Positions 56,111 to 64,000 of a DNA stretch of 64,000 nucleotides are shown one piece after another. The stretch is from Bemisia tabaci (taxonomy: Eukaryota > Arthropoda > Insecta > Hemiptera > Aleyrodidae). Within the stretch, counting starts at the first letter, position 1; each line of letters begins with the position of its first letter. A program made the position numbers and the translations under genes. The notes under the pieces are model-generated. The model saw only the letters and a program-made list of their open reading frames with translations, ran no database searches and was not told the origin of the DNA. The DNA is taken from positions 42,772,369-42,836,368 of the forward strand of contig NC_092800.1 in the NCBI RefSeq assembly GCF_918797505.1. Reading direction: 5' to 3'.

Positions 56111-57407
56111 GTTAAGATTCGACACTTATTGGGCTGCGTTTAGCAGACAAGACCAAGCTATGTAAGCTATTGCCAAATTTAACTGGGTCATTAAAGTTTA
56201 CACAAGAGAACGTTTGTGGAGATTCATTAGAAAATTTAAAGGAATTTGCTTCGTGCTATGCAGAAAATTCACTGAAATTTGCATAAAAATTCGCACAACC
56301 GTTTTTATGTAAAACGTGATTGCGGTGACTGGACTTTTTCGATTTCAAATTTTTCTTGGTTCTTTTGCAAGGGAATGCTGCTCTTTTTCCGCAAAATTGC
56401 CAAAGAACATAATTAAAAAACCAAAACAATTAGGCAGGGTCAAGCGGTACATTGCGAGTTCGCACCTCGCGTCAGTGCGCCTTCAATTTTGCAAACGCAA
56501 TACGGACATCCATCAAGCACGAATAGTTGTATCTCTGCGCCGTCGTCAATGCGCGTCCTTTCCCTTGGTCTATTTCCGTGTTGCGTTGCTTCTGTTAGTC
56601 TTATATGGACCGCGTTTAGCAGAAAAGAATCAAGCCACATCAGCTATTGCCAGATTCAACTGGGCAATTCAATTTTTTACAAAGGAAAACAAAAACAAAT
56701 TGGCAGGATAAAGCGGTACATCGCGAGTTCGCACCTCGCGTCAGTGCGCCTTCAATTTTGCAGACGCAATACGGACATCCATCAAGTACGAATAGTTGTA
56801 TCTCTGCGCCGTCGTCAATGCGCGTCCTTTCCCTTGGTCTATTTCCGTGTTGCGTTGCTTCTGTTAGTCTTATATGGACCGCGTTTAGCAGAAAAGAATC
56901 AAGCCACATCAGCTATTGCCAGATTCAACTGGGCAATTCAATGTTTTACAAAGAAAAGCAAAAACAAATTGGCAGGATAAAGCGGTACATCGCGAGTTCG
57001 CACCTCGCGTCAGTGCGCCTTCAATTTTGCAGACGCAATACGGACATCCATCAAGTACGAATAGTTGTATCTCTGCGCCGTCGTCAATGCGCGTCCTTTC
57101 CCTTGGTCTATTTCCGTGTTGCGTTGCTTCTGTTTGTCTTATATGGACCGCGTTTAGCAGAAAAGAATCAAGCCACATCAGCTATTGCCAAATTTAACTA
57201 GGCAATTTTAATTTTTACAAGAAAACTCTTCTGCGGATTCCTTCGAAAATTTTAAGGAACTTGCTTTGTAGTATGCAGAAAATTCACTGCATTTGTACAA
57301 AGTGTGTACAAAAATTCGCATCACAGTAATTATGTGAGAAATTAAATAGTCAAATAAAATTTAGCAGTAGCTGATGTGTCTTGGTTCCTTTCCGCTTAAC
57401 GTGGTTC
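56111..57407 (+). repeat. Composite H tandem array 2 (269-bp units)
   Basis: Reverse complement of array 1. GTTAAGATTCGACACTTATT and an H-like half lead in. GGACCGCGTTTAGCAG then recurs at 56607, 56876 and 57145 (period 269). The last H copy is complete and ends TTAACGTGGTTC at 57407. Units carry GTACGAATAGTTGTATCTC in the core. ORFs of 131-184 codons pass through the units in shifting frames (269 is not a multiple of three), so they are not coding. Confidence 0.92.
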
Positions 57408-57627
57408 ATAAAATTTAAAAATTTAAGAAGATGAGCGATTTCGAATGGGCCAAAATGAGAGAAAACAATAACCATAGCTCGACCTCCTTGCGGGTTTCTG
57501 AGCGAAGATCATCATCCTCATGGACCGACGTTGTGCCACTAAACTCGAGGTGATAAAACAGGAACGTTTCAGCTAACGTAGAAAGTAAACAGACTGCATT
57601 CTCCATCCCAGCGCCAGGGCGCCGCCA
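57408..57627. other. No feature recognised
   Basis: Spacer between the array and the next MITE; one short minus ORF without motifs. Confidence 0.4.
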
Positions 57628-57764
57628 CAGTGGCGCGTTGGGCTTTGCGATGAATCGAGCGATCATCCATTAGATCTTATAGAAAAAGATCGATATGCAA
57701 GGTACACCTTAACAATCGATTCTTCACCTTGGTTTCAAATGGGGAAATATAGATGGTCGATGAA
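57628..57764. mobile_element. Family I MITE, degenerate
   Basis: CAGTGGCGCGTTGGGCTTTG, AACAATCGATTCTTCACC, TTTCAAATGGGGAAATAT. Right terminus eroded. Confidence 0.75.
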
Positions 57765-57973
57765 TGGAGCCTCGCCACTAGGCGGCCAGACTGCCGTGCT
57801 AGGGAAGAACGCCGTAAGGGCATTCGAGAGTTGCCAAATTCCTTTCAAAATAAGGTTTATTTTCGAGGAAAGTAACGCATATTTTTCCTTGAAATTTTCA
57901 GGAACTTTAGGTGAAATTGCCAAAAAACTTATCTGAAAAATCGGGGGGAACATATTTATAAGTTTACCCGGGA

Positions 57974-58294
57974 ATAGAGATTTTGCATGCAAATTTTTAT
58001 TGCTTTATCTGAAAGTGCTTAAAGAACTAATTTCACAGTATTTTTTACAATTTTTTTCTGGTATGGGAAATAGTATAAAAATAGATTTAAAAGTAAGAAA
58101 ATGCACCGCCTAGTGACGTCATCTGAGGGCATTTCCCATTTAAACACGTGCATTTTAGCAGATTAGATCATTTTGTCATATCTTCTCCATTAATTGTTCA
58201 ATTTATGAACCAACGGTGTCCTCGTGCTCAGTTCACTCAGTAGTTTCCACTTAAACACGAATTTCATCAAATTTCAGACACCTGCAAATTCTCT
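57974..58294. mobile_element. Element V, inverted-repeat insertion in A
   Basis: AGAGATTTTGCATGCAAATT at the left and CTGCAAATTCTCT at the right are inverted. Removing it restores the family A reading GGAATTCGTGTTT. No coding capacity. Confidence 0.7.
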
Positions 58295-58304
58295 ATTCGT
58301 GTTT

Positions 58305-58802
58305 AATGGAGATGTTGCATGTGTGAGGGATTTGCGATTTGACCATTGATTCTATGTAAAAGTTCTCGAGAAACACGATGGTGCCACTAGTTTTCTCTGA
58401 AATCAACTCCCAAGCTCAAAAAAGGTTCTCAAGTTGAGGCCAAAATGGAGGGGATATCCCACGCTATCCTGAGAGTCCACATCTACATCAAGACAAACTC
58501 TCCATGCAAGATAGGGAGCAAATACATTAATGACACGGCTGCCACTTTATTTGGAGACTCTAAAACTGAAAACTCGGCAACCCTGCTAATGTATTTGCTC
58601 CCTATCTTTGCATGGAGAGTTTGGTTTGATGTAGAGGTGTCTCAGGGTAGGGTGGGATATCCCCTTCATTTTAGCCTCACTTTGAGAGCTTTTTCTGAGA
58701 TGATTTCAGAGAAAACCAGAGGCACCATCGTGTTTCTCGCGAACTTTTACATAAGAATCAATGGTTAAATCGCAAATCCCTCACACATGCAACATCTCCA
58801 TT
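58305..58802. mobile_element. Element U, long hairpin (arms about 215 bp) in A
   Basis: AATGGAGATGTTGCATGTGT at the left matches ACACATGCAACATCTCCATT at the right. Arms 58305-58528 and 58589-58802 pair along their whole length with scattered mismatches around a loop of about 60 bp. The 107-codon plus ORF reads through both arms and is not a gene. Confidence 0.93.
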
Positions 58803-58860
58803 ACAGGTAACTTGGCAACGCTTAAAGGCACATTCGACGTTTCTCCTTAGCGCACGGCAG

Positions 58861-59634
58861 CGGAGAGGCCAGCAAAATCAAAACAATGCCGCGTCTGATG
58901 AGGGGACCTGACTGGATGCTTCCTCTCGGAGCGAGCGAAGATGACGAAACAATCTCTTTTTCTGGTCGCACTTTTTCCGCCTCTTTTTTTCGCCGAAGAC
59001 GAGAGTGGGAGAAAGGCTGTCCGACTGCAAAAAAACGAGAGAGAAAAAAGTTGGCCGCGATGACTTTTGAGAAACGGGTTCCGACTCCCGCTCGCTCTGC
59101 AACGCCCTAACGTTAAATGTCATCGGGCGTGTGTAAGTGTGTGTGCAGTGTGTACGTGTTAGGAGGGCCGCGGGGCACCTATGACCCACCTTCGATGATT
59201 GGGAGGGAGGGGGGGGGGGGCACGAATCGGATTTAATGAGCAATTGTGCACCTAATCTCGAGTCAATCGGCAAACTTGACCGAGTTGATTAGTACAGGGA
59301 AAAAAGGAACAAGAACAAAGCCTTTTTACCTTTCTCTACATACGTTTCTTCCAACCGGGTTGGATTATTTGCGCTTAAATTAGCGTGCATTCAAAACGGT
59401 GCAAGAACTAATGATCTATCCGGATGTCGCTAATCATCCACCTTCTAAAACGCTTCGGTAGTTATAAATGAGGGAATGATGCTGAATTTCCTCTGCGAGT
59501 TTTTCCGAAATGCGTAGAAAACAATCCTCATAAAGGTGCAAACATTTTCGGACGGATTTTTCAAGAGGGCCGAGAAATTAAAAAATTAAAATAATTTGAA
59601 AGCCCTCCAAAAGTGACCGACATCTGTTTCGTTT
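58861..59634. other. No gene; GT-rich and G-run microrepeats
   Basis: GTGTGTAAGTGTGTGTGCAG near 59130 and a G run of about 12 near 59209-59220. Overlapping ORFs on both strands without domains. Confidence 0.4.
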
Positions 59635-59879
59635 GGACCGCGTTTAGCAGAAAGGAACCGTGCCATATCAGATATTGCCACATTCAATTAGGCAATTCAA
59701 CAAGAGAACGTAAGTGCGGATCTTTCCAAAGGAAATTAGGAATTTGCTTCGTACTACGCAGACAATTCACTGAAATTTTCATAAAAATCCGTATAATTTT
59801 TTCATGCAAAAAATTACATTGTTTAATTAAATTTGGCAATAGCTGATATGGCTTGGTTCCTTTTTGCACATCGCGGTCC
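59635..59879. mobile_element. Family H MITE
   Basis: GGACCGCGTTTAGCAGAAAG to CACATCGCGGTCC. GTTT precedes; AGTTT follows, so the 4-bp duplication is offset by one base. Interior shortened. Confidence 0.88.
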
Positions 59880-61701
59880 AGTTTATCTTTTCGAATTTGT
59901 GATTCAACTATTTCCCTACTTTTTAAGTCTTTGAAATGTTTTAAAAGCGACTAATAAAGATCATGTAAAAACAAAGAAGGCTCCCACAAAACGCAACAAA
60001 TATAGTTATGCAGAATGTTCTATTTTTAATTTTACCTGCTTCCGAAGAGAGGCCACATTCAGAAAAGCTATTTGAGTATTGGGCTTGCTGATAAACTTAC
60101 CTGCAACATAAAAACAAACAAACAAATGAGTGATACGGTGTTTGATCGGATGGACAGCAAAATCATGATAAGAACAAATCGAGAACATTCCGAGTCGCAG
60201 CATGCGAGAGAGACGCAACAATTATTATTGGTGCGGTAAACCCAACATCGAAGCATTTTAAATCATATAAAAAAGGTATGAAAGGTTAGGATTCGATGAA
60301 TCCGAATTCACATTCAAAATTAGGCAACTTTAGAATATATGCGTTGATCAGAGGTTTCCGATCTTATGCAAGTCTTCCGCAAGCCTCAAACTTGGGAGGA
60401 AGGACGGAATCTAAATACGAATATACTGGAAGGTCCATCGTGGGCTGATCGGGTCTAGAGAACATCCAGGATCTTTGCTCGTTGATGCCAAATTTAACAC
60501 GGAGGAATGATTAACATTAGGTGAAAGCTTCACACCGTTGTCACCGCATCAAAAAAAAAAATGCTAGAATTTATTCACCCAATATTTTGCAGGACTTTTC
60601 GTCCTTTTCCAGTGCTTCTTTTTGCTAGTGATGAAATCTTATTCTGTAGTATATGATCACAAGAGTAACGCGTTACGAGGGGGAGGGGGTCGCAGAGCGG
60701 TAAAGGGGCTGGCCCCCTAGCGATAAAAATTAAGCATACTGTCAAGTGACATTACGCCTTAATTTCTAGGCGACTTTTGCCGAAAATTCCAGACTTCTAA
60801 CATAAACTTTGCAGAGTTTCAGTACTTTTTAAGTGCTCCCGCATGATTTATTTTATTTTTTTTTTTTTTTAAACAAAAAAACACCTCAGATTCTCAGGAC
60901 TAGCAAGGCGTGCAGACGATATGCAAATTATGATTCCCATTCTAAATATTTAATTGACTCTTAATGTTTCCGTAAATTTCTTGTCTACCACCGATTAGAA
61001 GCGATAGAATATAGGGACCGAAAACCTTTTAAAAAGTGAATCTAGAGGGGCAGTGCTATAGACCACCAGATCATCACAAAATCGTACTAAGTTTGTATCA
61101 ACATTTTTTAACACTTTATTTTATTTTGATTTTTTAAAGGGGAATCTTAAATCTCTGACACTTTAAGAGGTACGTAATTAATTTTTACGGTATGTAGACA
61201 ATTAAAGGAAAAAAATCTTTCAAAAACCTGTCGGAAAATATTTAGGCAGAAATTCTATCAGAGAGTTTGTTTCCTGAAAAGTAAAGAAATTAGAGCGTAT
61301 AGAGGCTGTCGGGTCAATTTGAGCTAAAGCGCAGCATTCTTCTGACTGGTGTATAAACGGACTGCACAAACGATCACCCTTTAGTAAATAAACTGGCCCC
61401 GTTCAGAAATAGGTGCTGTTGGCTCGAGCATCAGCCTCACCTCTTAAAGTTTGATTATGCTAATTAGTTGACGTGGCAACACTGTCGACTGCCTGCTACA
61501 AGCGGACACAGGCGCTCCTGTTAGTTGCGTGGGTTTAGATTTTGCCAACCGCCCTCCTCGCCAGTGAAAACAGCGATGGCATTTTGTTCTGGTGCCGTTT
61601 GAAAAATGTTCCTTCGCCTGAAAAAAACTGTCGAGAGCTTTCAATCTCTCCTGGTATGACGTTTTAAAATTCATCCATTTGAAAAAAGAAAGAGGAAAAT
61701 C
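59880..61701. other. No gene or repeat recognised
   Basis: Mostly AT-rich with T runs and short ORFs. A G/C-rich patch lies at 60680-60725. Confidence 0.4.
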
Positions 61702-61867
61702 CAGTGGCATGGCGTGAATGATCGATTGTCGGTATTTCCCCATTTGAAGCTATGGTAAAGAATCGATTATGGTACAGGATCGAGGTGTTCGATGAGAGCA
61801 ACCTGTTAATCGATCCTTTCCCGTAGGTTTAAATGGCTCGATTTATCGCAAGCACGCCACGCCACTG
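61702..61867. mobile_element. Family I MITE
   Basis: CAGTGGCATGGCGTGAATGA to AAGCACGCCACGCCACTG. Flanks GGAAAATC and GAAAAAGC match only partly. Confidence 0.9.
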
Positions 61868-62007
61868 GAAAAAGCACTTCAAAACATGCAGTCCTTAAGC
61901 TGAGCTTCAAAAAAATTTCAATCGCGATGAACGGCCACGGTACATACTCCTTTCAGATAAATAATAAAAGTTAAAAGGTGGGAAAATTCTGTTAAATACA
62001 CTACATC

Positions 62008-62371
62008 TGGATAACATTTTGCAATAAGGAACCACTATTTCTGGCCCATTTTAGAAACAACAGACATGCCATTGGTTTCCCTGTGCAGATAAGTACTTTT
62101 ATGGGAGAGCCAAAGATAGTAGATCCTTTTTTCAAAATAGTAAATAACAACTACTCCTAGTTGGTCATAGAAACAACATATGTGCCGTTTTTCCTGTGCA
62201 GATAAGTACTTTTATGGGAGAGCCAAAGATAGTAGATCCTTTTTTCAAAATAGTAAATAACAACTACTCCTAGTTGGTCATAGAAACAACATATGTGCCA
62301 TTAGTTTCCCTATGCGGGTATAAGTGCTCCGATGGATGAATCTGAAATTGTAAATCCTTACTACAAAATGT
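62008..62371. mobile_element. Family P-related element with 113-bp tandem duplication
   Basis: TGGATAACATTTTGCAATAAGG and AACCACTATTTCTGGC resemble P ends; CTGTGCAGATAAGTACTTTT recurs at 62081 and 62194 (period 113, nearly identical). Confidence 0.85.
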
Positions 62372-62479
62372 CAAAATTAGCTTTCTGAAAGGGGGGGGGG
62401 AGAGAGAGAATGGACGACTTTTTAAAGTAGGTAAAAGGAAACTTTACATACCAAATCTCTAAGTTTGGACAACTTCGAG

Positions 62480-62745
62480 GGCCGGCAACGTTGTAATGCA
62501 TTTAAATAATGCATTTCTCGGAAAATTGACAATGTCGCGATAAAAATCAAAAATTGTTTGCATCATCGGCACGAAAGGCAACCCTGGAATTGCGTAAGGT
62601 AAAAAGAGAAAGAGTCAAAGCTTAAGTTAGTGTCGCTTGCGAAACGAATTTCATTACAGCGCCTGGATACAACTATTCGAACTCTACGGATGCGCGTGTT
62701 GCATACGCGCGGAATGGAAGGCGTTTTGCAGATGCTAACCGCTTC
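62480..62745. repeat. Family Q dispersed repeat, second copy
   Basis: GCCGGCAACGTTGTAATGCA, TTGACAATGTCGCGATAAAA, GGATACAACTATTCGAACTC, GTTGCATACGCGCGG. Aligns with 38898-39190. Confidence 0.8.
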
Positions 62746-63170
62746 ACCAGCTGCGCTCTGTGGATCAGCGAGTCAATGAGTGGAGTTGGACGAAATGAGA
62801 AAACGTGTAGAGTTTATATCGATGTTAACATGGAAAGTAGATGTTGTAGAAGTAGTTTCATTGGTTTCCTCGTAGAATTTCCTCCAACAAGTACCCCATG
62901 GGCTCATACGATTCATCATGTGATGTGCACTGCGCAGTCTTCAAAATTTGCAGTTTCAGTCGAAAAGTTCATGTCAAATCTCCCTAAAAGACGAAATGGT
63001 ACAAGAAATCGCTCCTCTTTATAAATATATAGTTGACGTAATCAAGTGAACCTTTTATCTTTAGGTATTAACTATTCAGTTAACTAAAATTAAATAAAAT
63101 TGTCTGACTTTTCCATGACATGACGGAGTTACATGACAATGCCCGGTTTCCCAGGTCGTCAAGACCTGTA
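62746..63170. other. No gene recognised
   Basis: One 82-codon plus ORF (62776-63024) without a recognisable domain. Confidence 0.35.
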
Positions 63171-63650
63171 CTGCCGTACTAAGGAAAAACGCCGTATGAA
63201 CATTCGAGAGTTGCCAAATTTCCTCCGATAAAATATTCATTTTTGAGGAGAGTTGTGAGTACTTTCTTTAAAGATTTTCAGATAATTCAGATCTGCTATG
63301 AAAAATTGGAGGAAAATCTTCATCTTCACAGATTTCCGTATTAATACGTATTTTATACAAGGAAATTTGCACTGGAAAAAAAATCAAAGCCGGGAAACAA
63401 ATCTAAGTCAAGACTCTTGAAAACATTGCCAGAAAAAATACTCTTGATTCAATCGGATTTTTGCTGGAATCAAAAGGAAATCCGCTTAAATTAAGAGGCT
63501 TGGTTCTTGATTTAAGCAAAAACCTGATTGAATCAAGAGTACTTTTTCTTGTGGATGTTTTTAAGAGTCTGAACTCTAGATCCAATGTGGTTTTTTTTAC
63601 AGTGTGCCAACTTTTGAAGGCTCATATGGCGTTCTCCCTAAGCACGGCAG
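63171..63650. mobile_element. Family A MITE with family E nested inside
   Basis: CTGCCGTACTAAGGAAAAAC to CGTTCTCCCTAAGCACGGCAG. The inner GGAAATTTG|...|TGCCAAC is split by E. Confidence 0.93.
63370..63604. mobile_element. Family E fold-back element nested in A
   Basis: CACTGGAAAAAAAATCAAAG to GGTTTTTTTTACAGTG. AAAATACTCTTGATTCAATC pairs with GATTGAATCAAGAGTACTTT. A single-unit version of 46162-46563. Confidence 0.9.
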
Positions 63651-64000
63651 TAGAGACAGAGACACCCTGGTGACTTTATGGAGCATCAATTGCTTGCCGA
63701 GCGCGTAGCCGGTGAAAATCCTGGTCGGAGGCTTGACGCCATGCGGTCGGTGGCTGCGTTTTCAGGTGGTCATTAACCCCGGCGATCGGGTCCCGACGTG
63801 TTCGACGAGGGGCAAGCGTCCGGGCAACCCCACGGATCCCGGGTCACACCGCGGCCGCCATGCCATGATCCCGTCAACCATGAAAAATCGAGTTCGATCC
63901 CGTCCATCATCATACCCATCCACCCCCTCTCAACTCTCATCCCAGCAACTAATAGTCAAGAGGAGAACTCGTTTCCAGAGGCCATTTTCGATTAAATTTT
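63651..64000. other. No gene recognised at the right edge
   Basis: CpG-rich 63690-63870; a 65-codon plus ORF touches the edge and has no known motif. Confidence 0.35.

Larger units (their letters stand above)
57791..58860. mobile_element. Family A MITE carrying two independent insertions (V and U)
   Basis: CTGCCGTGCTAGGGAAGAAC to CTCCTTAGCGCACGGCAG. The A sequence is interrupted after ...TTTACCCGGGAAT by V and after ...ATTCGTGTTT by U, resuming at ACAGGTAACTTGGCAACG. Confidence 0.9.

Noticed and set aside
56316..57201. ORFs of 131-184 codons on the plus strand and 66-89 on the minus strand
   Set aside because: Same array in inverse orientation; repeat artefact.
58445..58768. 107-codon plus ORF
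   Set aside because: Spans both arms of hairpin element U.
1..64000. LTR retrotransposons, rRNA genes, canonical tRNA genes, bacterial operons
   Set aside because: No long direct terminal repeats with gag/pol motifs, no rRNA signature and no complete tRNA cloverleaf were found on either strand. Spliced gene structure and TE content rule out a prokaryotic reading.

Overview
The window is eukaryotic nuclear DNA, most likely from an insect. The evidence is a spliced gene with GT-AG introns, a jockey-type LINE and a very dense load of short non-autonomous DNA transposons. Several of the commonest repeats remind me of whitefly (Bemisia) sequence; that is recollection, not a database result.

One clear host gene is present. 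Six exons on the minus strand between 8539 and 1290 encode the first 666 residues of an Atos (FAM214/Atossa) protein. Donors, acceptors and codon phases agree at all five junctions. The gene leaves the window on the left, so the C-terminal conserved domains are missing. Its introns hold a MITE, tandem duplications and homopolymers.

From about 8.6 kb to the right edge I find no intact host gene. The sequence is a mosaic of repeats. Working names used here: A (ends CTGCCGTG, 4-bp target duplications, 13 copies including one fragment); H (ends GGACCGCG, 4-bp duplications); D (ends CAGGGTTGCCA, 6-bp duplications); B and C (both end CAGGGTGTCTA); I (ends CAGTGGCG, 8-bp duplications, hAT-like); J (ends CAGGCCCGCCAC, 8-bp duplications, hAT-like); L (pogo/Tigger-like); E, F and U (fold-back elements); G, N, O, P, Q, S, T and V (other inverted-repeat or dispersed families).

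Many elements are nested, so relative ages can be read directly: A>B>LINE at 39.2-42.4 kb, T>D>I at 47.0-47.7 kb, D>J at 49.4-50.4 kb, H>G at 15.7-16.5 kb, B>L at 16.9-17.7 kb, O>A at 10.7-11.1 kb, A>V plus U at 57.8-58.9 kb and A>E at 63.2-63.65 kb. Two arrays of a 268-275 bp unit built from an H terminus and a separate core lie in opposite orientation at 20.2-22.1 kb and 56.1-57.4 kb. An 80-bp minisatellite occurs at three loci, once inside the pogo-like element.

The only substantial transposon coding sequence is a 5'-truncated jockey-like LINE at 39.6-42.2 kb, broken by one frameshift. No autonomous DNA transposase was recognised, so the MITE families would depend on enzymes encoded elsewhere.
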